From NCBI GenBank assembly GCA_025060325.1, contig JANXBW010000025.1, positions 1 to 64,000 on the forward strand: 64,000 nt of DNA. The letters run 5' to 3'. The notes below the pieces were generated by a model. That model saw only the letters and a list, made by a program, of their open reading frames with translations. It searched no databases and was not told the origin of the DNA. This DNA comes from Thermoguttaceae bacterium (GTDB taxonomy: Bacteria > Planctomycetota > Planctomycetia > Pirellulales > Thermoguttaceae). This document shows, piece by piece, positions 53,218 through 64,000 of the stretch; the first letter of the stretch is position 1; every line of letters starts with the position of its first letter. The position numbers were made by a program, and so were the translations under genes.

Positions 53218-53229
53218 GGTCTTTGACAA
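53218..53229 (+). promoter_or_regulatory. boxA-like antitermination element in rRNA leader
   Basis: GGTCTTTGACAA resembles the boxA consensus TGCTCTTTAACA bound by NusB-S10. It lies about 75 bp after the promoter and 200 bp before the 16S gene, the usual leader location. Confidence 0.55.
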
Positions 53230-53425
53230 TTCGGCGATGCGTGATGCCTAGTTGCCCTTGGGTTTCAGCCCCCAAGAAGTGCTGAGTAGGACTGAGCGCA
53301 AGGGGTTTGGTGCCTTGTGGATCCCCGGTTGCGGCCAGGGGGTCCCGGGGTCGGCCTTTCAAGCTGGTTAGCCATCCCCGCCGGCGGTCAGCCGTCCGGA
53401 TATGGGGTAAGCATACACCAGCGTT

Positions 53426-55507
<2,082 letters not shown>

Positions 55508-55879
55508 ATGGTTGAGCAGGTTTTGACTACAAAGTATGCGATTGTTGAGGACGGCGGTCGTCAATATCGTGTCGCCGTGGGTGATGAGTTTGAAGTGGAC
55601 CTCCGCCTGGTCCCGAAAGGTTCGGCAATTGAGCTAGGCCCGGTGTTGGCTTACCGCGACGAGACTGGGCTGCAGCTGGGGCGACCTACCCTTCCGGACT
55701 ACTGCGTTATTGCCGAAGTTCGCGGCGTCGTGCTTGGCCCGAAGATCATCGTGCAAAAATTCAAACGGCGTAAGCGCTATCGGCGTAAACGTGGCCATCG
55801 GCAACTCTACTCGCGCGTGCGCATCACGTATGTCGGCCCGCGGAGTGGCGCCCCTGTTCCGCCCGCAGCCGTCAACTAG
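55508..55879 (+). CDS. rplU: Large-subunit ribosomal protein L21
   Basis: A 50S subunit protein that contacts 23S rRNA. The 123-residue product shows the L21 layout: YAIVEDGGRQYRVAVGDEF at the N-terminus, VIAEVRG in the middle and a very basic KFKRRKRYRRKRGHRQ followed by RVRITYV at the end, where L21 carries its RNA-binding loop. It has a short Pro/Ala extension after the normal end. The ATG at 55508 is chosen; a TTG two codons upstream is also possible. The usual partner rpmA (L27) does not follow; the next gene is a convergent sulfatase. Confidence 0.95.
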   Translation: MVEQVLTTKYAIVEDGGRQYRVAVGDEFEVDLRLVPKGSAIELGPVLAYRDETGLQLGRPTLPDYCVIAEVRGVVLGPKIIVQKFKRRKRYRRKRGHRQLYSRVRITYVGPRSGAPVPPAAVN

Positions 55880-55981
55880 GTTTTGTCTTTTGTTGAGTTT
55901 TTGTGCCCCGAGATGAGTTAAGCGGCCACCGGCACCGCGACGTGCTGGAAAGCGCTGTTTGAGGATTCGGTCCGCCCTAAC

Positions 55982-56039
55982 CCCGGCTTCCGCAGAGCGG
56001 AAGCTCAACAGCGGCTTTAAGCTCGGCGCGGAAGCCGGG
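55982..56039. terminator. Competing inverted repeats between rplU and sulfatase
   Basis: CCCGGCTTCCGC (55982-55993) pairs perfectly over 12 bp with GCGGAAGCCGGG (56028-56039). Within it, CTTCCGC also pairs with a closer GCGGAAG (55997-56003, three-base loop). The two foldings exclude each other. Lying between convergent genes it may end transcription from both sides, although no T run follows. Confidence 0.45.
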
Positions 56040-56065
56040 CTTCTCCCGGTACGTTCGACACTCCG

Positions 56066-57592
56066 TTATTTTGCCCGCGGCCGAAGTTTCTTGGCAAAAT
56101 CCCAATGCGGCGAAGGCTCGTGCTCTTGGGCGAGAATCTTTTCCATTTGGGCAACAATATCCGGCCGCTCACCGGCCAGGTCTTTCGTCTCCCCAAGATC
56201 AGTCTCTAGATCATAAAGCTGCATCGGGCCGGTCGGGTTCTTGTAGCAATTCAGTCGAATCCCCTTCCACCTTCCCATCCGCACAGCTTGTTGACCACCG
56301 TAGCCGTAGAACTCCCAAACAAGGTAGGGATGTTCCTTCTGCCCTGGCTGGCCCAACAAAGTTGGTAGAAAGCTAATTCCATCACATCCCTTGGGAGGTT
56401 GTTTACCAAGGATGTCCAACACCGTGGGCAGCACATCCTGGAAGCCGCCGATATGATCGCTCACCCGACCCGGACCGACTGTTCCCTTCCAGCGTACGAG
56501 AAACGGAACCCGAATCCCTCCTTCATATAGCGTCCCCTTCCGGCCACTGAGTGGTCCGGTACTCCGGAAGAAATCCTCGCCGAATCCTTGTACTCCTGTA
56601 CCTGGAGCACCCGGCCCAAAGATCGGACCATTGTCTGAACTGAAAAAGATCACCGTTCGCTCCGCTAGCCCCAATTCGTCAAGGGCCGTCAAGATTTGGC
56701 CAACGTGTCGATCAAGCCGGGTGACCATCGCCGCATATGCCGACCGAGGCGCAAAATGCGGTGTGTACCCACGTTCACCGAGGTACGGATTCTCCGGAAA
56801 TTGACCTAAGTACTCCGCAAGCGAATCCTCCGGCACCTGGAGCGCCAAGTGAATCAGTGTTGTGGCGAAGTAAAGGAAAAATGGCCGGTCTTTGTTGCGA
56901 CGGATAAACGCGACTGCCTCCTCGGCCATGAGGTCCGGGGCATACTCTTTGCCGCCATATCGCGCGTAATTTGCCCGGTCATTCGGATTGAGTCCTTCCG
57001 GGAATTTTTGATGCGGCGAAAACTCCGGGTTGTTCAGCAAAACGCGCTCATGGTTTCGGTAAAGGAAAGTCGGATAGTGATTATGGGCATGACGTTGACA
57101 ATTGTAGCCGAAGAAAAAGTCAAACCCCTGCCGAAGGGGATCACCGGTGCTTCCGGGCGGACCAAGGCCCCATTTGCCGATAATTGCCGTGGTATACCCC
57201 TCCTGTTTAAGCAGCTCGGCCAGAGTGACTTCCTCCTCGGGAATCGGTAATTGACCCTCCGGCTGAACCTCAGCATTATCTCTGATGTACGCATGTCCTG
57301 TGTGCTTGCCTGTAAGGAGGACGCATCGCGAAGGGGCACAAACCGGTGAGCCGCAGTAAAACTGTGTGAAGCGAATACCCTCGGCCGCCATGCGATCTAA
57401 ATTCGGTGTACGGATCTTTTCCTGCCCGTAGCAACCTAATTCGCCCCATCCCAAATCATCCGCGAGAATGAAAATAAAATTGGGCTTATTCCCGCCCGGC
57501 GGTTGCGGGGCATCCTTGGAAGCCAGTGCTACTGGAATTGGGCCGAGGCAAATCAACAAACCTGACGAAAGGCAAACCATTTTTGTCCACAT
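56066..57592 (-). CDS. Secreted type I sulfatase (arylsulfatase family)
   Basis: It hydrolyses sulfate esters in the periplasm or outside. About 508 residues from the chosen ATG start with a signal peptide (VCLSSGLLICLGPIPVALAS). The alkaline-phosphatase-fold core follows with NFIFILADDLGWGELGCYG (metal-binding Asp pair), the formylglycine site CAPSR (the Cys is converted by a sulfatase-maturing enzyme), LTGKHTGH, KWGLGPPGS and SDNGP. The C-terminal part has LGETKDLAGERPDIV. An ATG at 57835 would add 81 residues without a signal-like start, so 57592 is preferred; the family's usual length supports this. Planctomycetes carry many sulfatases for marine or algal-type sulfated polysaccharides. 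The substrate here is unknown. Confidence 0.92.
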   Translation of the reverse strand: MWTKMVCLSSGLLICLGPIPVALASKDAPQPPGGNKPNFIFILADDLGWGELGCYGQEKIRTPNLDRMAAEGIRFTQFYCGSPVCAPSRCVLLTGKHTGHAYIRDNAEVQPEGQLPIPEEEVTLAELLKQEGYTTAIIGKWGLGPPGSTGDPLRQGFDFFFGYNCQRHAHNHYPTFLYRNHERVLLNNPEFSPHQKFPEGLNPNDRANYARYGGKEYAPDLMAEEAVAFIRRNKDRPFFLYFATTLIHLALQVPEDSLAEYLGQFPENPYLGERGYTPHFAPRSAYAAMVTRLDRHVGQILTALDELGLAERTVIFFSSDNGPIFGPGAPGTGVQGFGEDFFRSTGPLSGRKGTLYEGGIRVPFLVRWKGTVGPGRVSDHIGGFQDVLPTVLDILGKQPPKGCDGISFLPTLLGQPGQKEHPYLVWEFYGYGGQQAVRMGRWKGIRLNCYKNPTGPMQLYDLETDLGETKDLAGERPDIVAQMEKILAQEHEPSPHWDFAKKLRPRAK

Positions 57593-57972
57593 CCATTCGG
57601 TCTCCACAGAAACGACGAAGCGGGTGACCAAAGCGCTAAATGCCACCTGGGTTGTGCAACCGGCTAGCGGAGCCAACCTTTTCCTAGGGTGACTTTGAGG
57701 CAGTACTCGGATAGGCCCTGGAGTTGACCGCCGCCTAATTATGCCAATTTGGCCGCGGATCGCCCCGAGCCTTGGCCGTGATGTACCGCGATAACATTGT
57801 GAGACGGCGCTACCCATCTCTGAAGTGCTGGGCACAGGAACTTGAGGAAGGCGGTGATTAGAAAGGAGAGTTTAGCCCCGGCTTGGCGGGCTGATAGAGG
57901 AAGGTTAGGCGGACCAATCACAGTGCCGACGGAAAAACGAGAAAAAGTTGTGCGTTGACCGGGCAAATGGCA

Positions 57973-58281
57973 TCATTTGGCCCCCTGGCTGGCCAGGCGG
58001 CGCTGGAGGTTGCGGATTCGGATTTTCATTTCCTTGCCAGGCTTAAAGCGGACCACGAAGCGCTCTGGCACATCAACCTGATCGCCGGTGCGGGGATTGC
58101 GTGCAGTTCGGGGTTTACGGCGTTTGACCTCAAAGACGCCAAAGTTCCGCAGTTCGATTCGCCCTTCCCGGGCCAAGGTCTCCACAATGGCGTCGAAAGT
58201 CCGCTGCACCACCTCCCGAGTTTGGAGCTGGGAAAGCCCCAATTCTTCCGAAATAACACGAACAATATCGCGTTTTGTCAC
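57973..58281 (-). CDS. HU/IHF-family DNA-binding protein
   Basis: A small dimeric DNA-bending protein. The 102 residues open with [19 protein letters not shown], and carry [13 protein letters not shown], the beta-arm [18 protein letters not shown] with the intercalating Pro region, and [11 protein letters not shown] near the end. This matches HU/IHF over the full length, with a basic tail ([10 protein letters not shown]). The GTG at 58281 is chosen because AGGAGG lies eight bases upstream; the GTG at 58290 is only three bases from it. A promoter-like pair lies 110-140 bp upstream. Confidence 0.95.
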   Translation of the reverse strand: MTKRDIVRVISEELGLSQLQTREVVQRTFDAIVETLAREGRIELRNFGVFEVKRRKPRTARNPRTGDQVDVPERFVVRFKPGKEMKIRIRNLQRRLASQGAK

Positions 58282-58392
58282 GCCCGGCACCTCCTACCGG
58301 TGTGAATCGGTGTAACCGGTCGGCTGAGTCTCGCCCGGTGGATATGCCTCCCGCGGCATTTGCCCTCAGCGTTGTTAGAGGCTATCGCAATA

Positions 58393-58421
58393 AGCCTAGA
58401 TTTTGCAAAGAGTAGTGTCAA
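58393..58421 (-). promoter_or_regulatory. Candidate promoter of the HU gene with a dyad over the -35 box
   Basis: On the minus strand TTGACA (58421-58416) is followed, after 17 bp, by TAGGCT (58398-58393). The -35 is perfect and the -10 weak. The palindrome GTCAAGTTGAC (58417-58427) overlaps the -35, the position of a repressor site. Confidence 0.5.
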
Positions 58422-58532
58422 GTTGACTCGGGACGATCAGCTTGGCCGGGCGAAAGGTTATCCGACGAAAATGACGTACATCCGGGTTTCTAAACCGACA
58501 AGCATCCGGAGGTTGGCCAGGGCCTAGGCGGT

Positions 58533-59426
58533 TTACTCTTTTAGGAGCCCATAGTTTATTAGCGCTTGGCGAAGTTTATGGAGGCCCTCTCCCTCTAGCG
58601 GAACCAAGGGCATTCGTAGCTCGCCGCTATCTCGTCCCAAAAGCTTCATGGCCGCCTTAACCGGGATTGGGTTGCTCGCAATTGATAGGAGATCGCGACA
58701 GAGGGGGAAGAGCTTTTTGTGCCAGGCTTGAGCCTCGGCAATTCGACCGGCGTCGAAGGCTTCCACCATGGCTTTCATGTCCTGGGGGACAAGGTTGGCC
58801 ACAACGGAGATCACGCCGCGACCGCCGATGGCCATCAATGGCAGCGTCAAGCTATCATCGCCACTCAGGATGGTCAAATCGGTGGCGGCAATAATCTGGG
58901 AAGCTTGATCCATCGAGCCGCTTGCCTCTTTGACCATGGCGATATTGGGAATCTCCGCCAAGCGAATGATCGTTTCCGGCTCAATATTGCGACCCGTTCG
59001 GCCCGGGATGTTGTAAATGCATACGGGAATGTCAACGGCCTCGGCCAAGGTCCGGTAATGCCGATAGAGACCCTCTTGGGTGGGCCGGTTATAGTATGGC
59101 CCGACGATAAGAACGGCGTCGGCGCCATGTCGGGCGGCAAACTTTGTCAATCGGAGGGCTTCCGCCGTGGAATTTGAGCCGGTACCAGGCATGACCTTGA
59201 CCCGGCCGGCCACCATTTCGATGACCGCGGCGATAACTTGTTCGTGTTCCTCATGAGAGAGCGTGGGCGATTCTCCGGTGGTGCCCACAGGACAGATACA
59301 TGTCACGCCGGCTGCAATTTGAAACTCCACCTGTTGCCGAAGGGCTTCGTAGTCAACCTCCCCATTGCGGAAGGGGGTGATAATCGCAGTGGAGACACCG
59401 GCGAATTGTTCCGCACGTGTTGCCAT
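58533..59426 (-). CDS. dapA: 4-hydroxy-tetrahydrodipicolinate synthase
   Basis: It condenses pyruvate with aspartate semialdehyde in lysine and diaminopimelate synthesis. The 297-residue TIM barrel has all expected residues: the GTTGE motif (48-52), Tyr138 in [10 protein letters not shown], and the Schiff-base Lys166 in [10 protein letters not shown]. The loop [17 protein letters not shown] and the later [17 protein letters not shown] are typical. GAGAGGA precedes the ATG. Diaminopimelate is a peptidoglycan precursor, consistent with the NamZ-like muramidase elsewhere in the window; planctomycetes are now known to make peptidoglycan. It is followed on the other side by a pyridoxine gene on the same strand. 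Confidence 0.97.
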   Translation of the reverse strand: MATRAEQFAGVSTAIITPFRNGEVDYEALRQQVEFQIAAGVTCICPVGTTGESPTLSHEEHEQVIAAVIEMVAGRVKVMPGTGSNSTAEALRLTKFAARHGADAVLIVGPYYNRPTQEGLYRHYRTLAEAVDIPVCIYNIPGRTGRNIEPETIIRLAEIPNIAMVKEASGSMDQASQIIAATDLTILSGDDSLTLPLMAIGGRGVISVVANLVPQDMKAMVEAFDAGRIAEAQAWHKKLFPLCRDLLSIASNPIPVKAAMKLLGRDSGELRMPLVPLEGEGLHKLRQALINYGLLKE

Positions 59427-59620
59427 GGGTAGGTCGTCCTCTCCCCACTGTTGACGAGCTTCTCTCCCCAGACCGCCTGCACTCCGCTTTCTTTCCTTCC
59501 ACGCGCCGTTGTTCAGGCAGAAAGATTTACCAAGGTGGCATTTCCGGCGGCATTGGCTCGAGAGGTGCTTCCCAAAATATGAACGGATGTCTCGTGCGCA
59601 TTTATCAGAGAGGTTTCTTC

Positions 59621-60337
59621 CTAAGCGGTAATTAACCGCTTCATCTCCCGAACGGCCTGTTCCATGCCCACGTAGATGGCTCGGGCCACAATAGCATGGC
59701 CGATGTTAAGTTCGTGCATACCGGGGATCCGCGCAACCGGGACAACGTTTTTGTAATTTAGTCCGTGCCCAGCGTGAAGCACTAGCCCGCACTGGCGGAC
59801 ATGTTCGGCAGCCCGCTGAAGGATTGCCAGTTGCTCCTCCTGAGCTCTCCCGGGTTTGGCCAAGGCGTACTGGCCTGTGTGGAGTTCTACCGCATCGGCG
59901 CCCAGTTGGGCAGCGGCCTCGATTTGCCTGGGGTCAGGGTCTAGGAACAAGCTCACGGAGATACCGGCGTCTTTCAGCCGCTTGATCACCTCCGAGACTC
60001 GCTCCCGATGAGCCAGCAGGTCCAGGCCGCCCTCGGTGGTAACTTCCTCGCGGCGCTCGGGGACAAGTGTCGCCTGATCAGGGCGGACCTGACAGGCAAT
60101 CTGCACAATCTCCTCCCAACAGGCCATTTCTAAGTTGAGCTTTACCGTGACCGTTTCCCGCAGGAGTTTTAAGTCGCGGTCCTGGATGTGCCGGCGGTCC
60201 TCCCGGAGGTGAATCGTGATGCCATCGGCCCCGCCAAGCTCGGCCAGTACGGCCGCCCATACCGGGTCAGGTTCGTAGGTCCTGCGGGCCTGGCGGACGG
60301 TGGCAACATGATCGACATTCACGCCTAGGAGCGGCAT
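59621..60337 (-). CDS. pdxJ: Pyridoxine 5'-phosphate synthase
   Basis: It makes pyridoxine 5'-phosphate from 1-deoxyxylulose 5-phosphate and 3-amino-2-oxopropyl phosphate, the last ring-forming step of vitamin B6 synthesis. The 238-residue barrel begins [18 protein letters not shown], has [17 protein letters not shown], a catalytic Glu/His set seen as VSLFLDP and VELHTGQYA, and ends with [11 protein letters not shown] and [14 protein letters not shown], all diagnostic for PdxJ. The ribosome site is weak. PLP is the cofactor of GcvP encoded in the same window, but no regulatory link is visible. A 768-bp gene-free stretch lies upstream. Confidence 0.97.
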   Translation of the reverse strand: MPLLGVNVDHVATVRQARRTYEPDPVWAAVLAELGGADGITIHLREDRRHIQDRDLKLLRETVTVKLNLEMACWEEIVQIACQVRPDQATLVPERREEVTTEGGLDLLAHRERVSEVIKRLKDAGISVSLFLDPDPRQIEAAAQLGADAVELHTGQYALAKPGRAQEEQLAILQRAAEHVRQCGLVLHAGHGLNYKNVVPVARIPGMHELNIGHAIVARAIYVGMEQAVREMKRLITA

Positions 60338-61105
60338 CGCCCAATGCTCCGTCCTTTTTCCCGAAAGTAAGCTCGACTCAGCAGCAAAAACGTTAGTTTA
60401 ACCCGGCAAATAGTGCCCATCCCCCGACTGGGAGAAAGGGACTGCGGGAGAAAATCCGGCAAAAGCTCGACGGTTAAGCTGTCATCGTACTTTGGCGGGA
60501 TATGATCCGAAAGGGGGCAGGTAGGTTGGCCGTTTTCGAAGTGACCGGAAATGCCATTATCGGCTTGCATAAGAAACCGAAGACGAGTTTGGCAAATAAA
60601 GCGGGCCGTGTCCCCACCATCGGGTAAGGAACACGGCCACAACCGGGAGGGGGACGAAAGGCCTGCCCGTTTGGCTAAGACGCTTCTCGTAACTTGGCCG
60701 GAGATGATTTCTTCTTCTCCGTCCAACAAAATTCTTCGTCGCTCTGTCAAGGGGGTCAAGGGCTGAATTTCGATAAATTAAGGCAGGGCCGTCGTAGCGA
60801 AGCGATTTTGCAAGCAAAAGTCTCCTGATATGGCCCTCTGGCTAGGTGTGTGCGCAAGCGGGGTTAGCCTCCCAACTCGGCTCTTTTCAGCCCGTAAACC
60901 AAGTGGGCCAAGGGGCGGAAGGGCCGCTCCAGAGGGGAGTCCTGATCAAAACGAGAGGAATAGTCTACAGACGCTGGCGGAGGCGTTATCCCCGGAAATT
61001 TTGAGGGGGACCTCAACCCCCGCCGAAACCTTTTCTGGAAGATATCGTGTGAAGGCGGCAAACCAGTTGCGGCACTATCCTGCGCCTTTTAATTTGGGAC
61101 TTTCC
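60338..61105. other. 768-bp gene-free region upstream of pdxJ
   Basis: No gene seen. A hairpin at 60604-60638 pairs GGCCGTGTCC with GGAACACGGCC around a 14-base loop. Read on the minus strand it is followed by a T-rich stretch, so it could terminate transcription from the PQQ-type gene, though it lies 470 bp beyond that gene's stop. The pdxJ promoter was not identified. Confidence 0.4.
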
Positions 61106-62422
61106 TCATCTTTTGCCCGCCGGAGAGCGGACGTCGTAAACAAAGAGGCGATCGCTGTGGCGGATGTAAAGACGGCCATCGCACACGACCGGGTGTGCCC
61201 AAAAAGGTCCCGGACCGCCCCGGGGTGCCTTAAACTGGCTGACGACTTTAAGCTCGCGGGGGCTTGCCGGCGCAAGGCCTACGTCGCCTGTTTCCGACAC
61301 GAGGAAGAGCTTGCCGTCCGCCAGCGTCAACGCCCCTTTGCCAACACCGCGCTCCATCCAGCGGGTTTGACCCGTGGTCCAATCGACACAGATCCATTTC
61401 CCTTGTTGGTTGACATGGCTTGCCCCGTAGAGATGGCCGTCGTACAGGATTACACCACCGTGCTGGTTATCGAGGTCGAGGTTTCGCCACACGGGCTCCA
61501 GCCGGGCTGTTTGCCCGTCGACATGAATCCGGAACAAAACTGAGCCGGTCGTGCGGGTCGAAATGAACACATGTCCATTGTGGTAAATCGGGCTGGTGAT
61601 GTTCTCGTCAAACGGTGTTTCGTGCCGCACATACCACAAAAGTGCACCCGTGTCAGCGTTAACCCCGATGAATCCTTTGGCAGTAAGGACCATGATCATC
61701 CGGAGACCTTGCCATTCTGCCAAAATGGGGGAACAGTAGCCGGCCTTGTCGTTGACGGAGGGCGATTTCCAAAGGAGTTGACCGGTTTTCTTGTCGAAGG
61801 CAACTATCGCTGTTTGCGGACCGCCGGGGCAGGAGATGACCTTTTGGCCATCCACAAGTGGGGACTCCGCCAAAGCCCAGTCAATATTTTCGGCGCCAAA
61901 CGCCTGCAGCACGTTTACGTGCCAGAGCCGCTGGCCATTATCCAGCCGAAAACAGGCCAGGTCCCCGTGGGCGTTTTGATGGTAGAAGAACTCCCCGTCA
62001 ATAGTCGGCGTCCCGCGAGAACCCGGCACAGGTCCCGTCCACGCCGGTCCGTTCTCCGCCTGCCAAAGTATCTTTCCCGAAAGGTCAAGACAAGTGATCA
62101 CAAGCCGATCGTCGCGATCGCCGGTGGTGAGGATTCGGCCTGCGGCGATGGCCACGGTGGAAAAGCCATGCCCTAGCCCCGAGGCGGACCAAAGAAGGGG
62201 AGGCCCATTCTCCGGCCACGCGGCCGCCAACCCGGTGTCATGGGAGATATTGTCCCGGCGCGGGCCGTGAAATTGTGGCCAGTCGGCCGCTACCCCGAGT
62301 AAACTCAGGGTGACCGCCCAAAACACACTGCAAGCCACAGCGATTTCGCACAAGCAAAATGCCCTGGACCCGTTGCTCCTTCCGAGCTTGAAACAAAAGG
62401 GGCACAGCTGTGTTCCGAGCAT
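61106..62422 (-). CDS. Secreted PQQ-binding-like beta-propeller protein
   Basis: A 438-residue exported protein. A hydrophobic segment (about 27-46) acts as signal peptide; the mature part starts ADWPQFHGPRRDN, the hallmark start of planctomycete PQQ-like propeller proteins. Repeats of the type LDLSGKILWQ, FDKKTGQLLWKS and VNADTGALLWYV mark successive blades of an eight-bladed propeller. No dehydrogenase active-site partner or c-type haem motif is visible, so it is more likely a binding or scaffold protein than a quinoprotein dehydrogenase. AAGGAG lies seven bases before the ATG. Such proteins are numerous in this phylum; function unknown. Confidence 0.85.
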   Translation of the reverse strand: MLGTQLCPFCFKLGRSNGSRAFCLCEIAVACSVFWAVTLSLLGVAADWPQFHGPRRDNISHDTGLAAAWPENGPPLLWSASGLGHGFSTVAIAAGRILTTGDRDDRLVITCLDLSGKILWQAENGPAWTGPVPGSRGTPTIDGEFFYHQNAHGDLACFRLDNGQRLWHVNVLQAFGAENIDWALAESPLVDGQKVISCPGGPQTAIVAFDKKTGQLLWKSPSVNDKAGYCSPILAEWQGLRMIMVLTAKGFIGVNADTGALLWYVRHETPFDENITSPIYHNGHVFISTRTTGSVLFRIHVDGQTARLEPVWRNLDLDNQHGGVILYDGHLYGASHVNQQGKWICVDWTTGQTRWMERGVGKGALTLADGKLFLVSETGDVGLAPASPRELKVVSQFKAPRGGPGPFWAHPVVCDGRLYIRHSDRLFVYDVRSPAGKR

Positions 62423-63161
62423 CGATAACTCCTTCGGGAATGAAGGTGTGGGTATTCGGCGGCGTTATCCGAGGGCCAAGCGGGGGGAGAAATTATCAGT
62501 TCCGCCAGGGACCGCAACCGTATGAGTGTGGATCCGGCGGCAAGCTTTTCTCACCACCTAGCTTATCTCAAGGGTTGGTGTGAGTTTTGCGGGAGTCTAC
62601 CGGCAATTCGGAGCGGAAGCAAACTATCCCAGTAAGAACATCCCTTTGTTGATTGATAATGCGTAAAATACGCCCAGCCTGAGCTTCGGGCTGACTCGGG
62701 CAGTGAGCCACTAGGGGAGCGGGTCGCTAAAGCGATAGCAGGTGGGACGGGCGGCATTTTCTGGGCGTTTTAAGTCCCTCTAAGGCTTGATTTCGGGCTT
62801 GTTTGCTCAGTCGGACCCAGAGGAGGGGCAGGGGCGGGTGGGGCCAGGCTTGGGGGATCTGCGTCAAAGACTGGAGGAACGGGACGCGTGGAATAAACCT
62901 AAAAAAACATCGAAAGACTACCCCGTGGGCAATTCAGGGGAGTATTAGGGTGGCATAAATTTTGCAAGGTACTTTGGAGTGGGTATTCCGCCGGGAGAGG
63001 CGAAGCGGGCCGATCTTCCTTTGAACTCATCGATGCTGTTTCTCACTTTTCCGCTAGTGGGGGGATTGGAAGGCCCTAAGGTGCCGGGTAGGATGCGGCA
63101 GTACAAGCATCGGGGCGGTCTCGAAGTTTAGGGGACAACCAAAGTAGTGAGGGCCTCAAGT
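62423..63161. other. 739-bp divergent gene-free region
   Basis: It separates the PQQ-type gene and the nucleotidyltransferase. A weak promoter-like pair, TTGCAA (about 62963) and TATTCC 16 bp later, points to the nucleotidyltransferase. No gene or strong repeat is seen. Confidence 0.35.
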
Positions 63162-63971
63162 ATGCATAAGGCGGTCATTCTGGCCCGGGGTTTAGGAAAA
63201 AGAATGCGTGAGGAGGAAAACGGGGCGAAGCTTGAGCCAGCCCAATTGGAGGTGGCCAAGTTAGGCCTTAAAGGGATGATTCCTGTCGGCCGGCGCTTTT
63301 TGGATTACGTTTTGTCGGCCTTAGCCGATGCCGGGTATACCGATGTGTGTCTAGTGGTGGCCCCAGACCATGAGGTTATCCGTCGGTACTACGAGGAGGA
63401 AGTGCGTGTCACGCGGTTGCGGCTGCATTATGCCGTGCAAGAGGAACCAAAAGGCACGGCCGATGCGGTGGCAGCGGCCCGGGAGTTCGCAGGTAGCGAC
63501 TATTTCCTGGCCATTAATTCTGACAATTACTACCCAGTAGAAGCCCTGCGGGCCTTACGCGACCAGCCGGGCTGCGCCGTGGCGCTTTTCGAGCAAGAGG
63601 CGATGATTGCCCACAGCAACATTTCGCCGGAACGCATTCGCCAATTCGCTGTCGGGCTAATGAATGGTGATCATCATCTGCTGCGAATCTTGGAGAAGCC
63701 GCAGCCGGAAGTCCTCGAACAATTGCCCCGACCCTTGTGGGTCAGTATGAATTGCTGGCGGTTTGGCCCGTCGATCTTCGAAGCTTGTCGACAGATCCGC
63801 CCCTCGCCACGAGGAGAGTTGGAAATCACCGATGCGGTGCAATACGCAATCGATCACCTAGGCGAGAAATTCCGCGTCGTGCGAATTCGTGCCGGGGTTT
63901 TGGACCTCACCCGACGGTCAGACATCCAGGCAGTGGCAAAATTCCTGAAGGATGTGCCCGTCAACTTGTAA
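63162..63971 (+). CDS. Sugar-phosphate nucleotidyltransferase family protein
   Basis: A predicted enzyme that joins a nucleotide to a sugar or polyol phosphate. The 269 residues begin HKAVILARGLGKRMR, the GxGxR nucleotide-binding loop of this family. They continue with KGMIPVGRRFLDYVLSALADAGY, VQEEPKGTADAVAAA, a metal/sugar motif INSDNYYPV, and EITDAVQYAIDH near the C-terminus, all typical of glucose-1-phosphate thymidylyl- or mannose-1-phosphate guanylyl-type enzymes. The ATG at 63162 is preferred over the GTG at 63147 because GAGGG lies eight bases upstream. It lacks a C-terminal hexapeptide-repeat domain. The substrate pair is not determined; no sugar operon adjoins it within the window. 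Confidence 0.88.
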   Translation: MHKAVILARGLGKRMREEENGAKLEPAQLEVAKLGLKGMIPVGRRFLDYVLSALADAGYTDVCLVVAPDHEVIRRYYEEEVRVTRLRLHYAVQEEPKGTADAVAAAREFAGSDYFLAINSDNYYPVEALRALRDQPGCAVALFEQEAMIAHSNISPERIRQFAVGLMNGDHHLLRILEKPQPEVLEQLPRPLWVSMNCWRFGPSIFEACRQIRPSPRGELEITDAVQYAIDHLGEKFRVVRIRAGVLDLTRRSDIQAVAKFLKDVPVNL

Positions 63972-64000
63972 AGAATGTCAAGGGGCTCCGCAAAAAGCTT

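Noticed and set aside
60830-61543. 237-codon plus-strand frame overlapping the 3' end of the PQQ-type gene
   Set aside because: Mostly antisense to propeller repeats; no motif or ribosome site.

Overview
The window most likely comes from a moderately or strongly thermophilic member of the Planctomycetes (Pirellulales / Thermogutta-like). The signs are a GC-rich genome, a 16S rRNA gene with planctomycete-type 5' sequence that is not linked to a 23S gene, very large pseudopilins with Asp-rich loops, a sulfatase and several secreted carbohydrate-active enzymes, a beta-lactamase/DUF1343 fusion, and conserved proteins carrying long disordered insertions. The lineage is inferred from gene content and 16S appearance; no alignment was run.

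Layout. 1-12950 (minus strand) is a type IV pilus / type II secretion-like cluster, read from right to left: PilB/GspE ATPase, PilT, a second PilB/GspE, PilC/GspF, four pseudopilins, and a GspK/PilX-like protein cut by the window edge. 13486-19322 (plus) is a glycine cleavage locus, gcvT-gcvH-gcvPA-gcvPB, ending in a translationally coupled lipoate ligase. 19354-21710 (minus) holds a secreted GH43-like hydrolase followed by a Tat-type Gfo/Idh/MocA oxidoreductase. 22700-24163 is dnaB and 24852-25988 a GH99-like glycosidase. 26479-33308 (minus) is a signalling block: a 1439-residue hybrid kinase with CHASE, two PAS, HisKA, HATPase, two REC and HPt domains, and two paralogous REC-HATPase proteins. 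34678-39132 encodes a giant DUF4175-like membrane protein, 39536-41311 a heparinase-type lyase, and 41787-46124 a Tex protein with a roughly 495-residue insertion.

46246-50793 (minus) carries the beta-lactamase/NamZ fusion, a PyrK-like electron-transfer subunit and an RluB-type pseudouridine synthase. rsmG follows on the plus strand. 53122-55144 is a complete single-gene rRNA unit: promoter, boxA-like leader, 16S gene and strong terminator. After it come rplU, a sulfatase, HU, dapA, pdxJ, a PQQ-type beta-propeller protein and a nucleotidyltransferase.

How the parts work together. The pilus cluster supplies assembly and retraction motors plus a set of minor pilins, but no secretin, prepilin peptidase or PilMNO is seen here. 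The gcv genes make a full T, H and P set with its own lipoylation enzyme; the L protein is absent. The kinase and the two REC-HATPase proteins look like a phosphorelay whose output is a regulated GHKL ATPase. The best leads for new biology are that signalling block, the giant disordered insertions (Tex, DUF4175-like protein, RsmG, PyrK), the orphan 16S unit, and several structured but gene-free intergenic stretches. No CRISPR array, tRNA, insertion sequence or phage segment was recognised.
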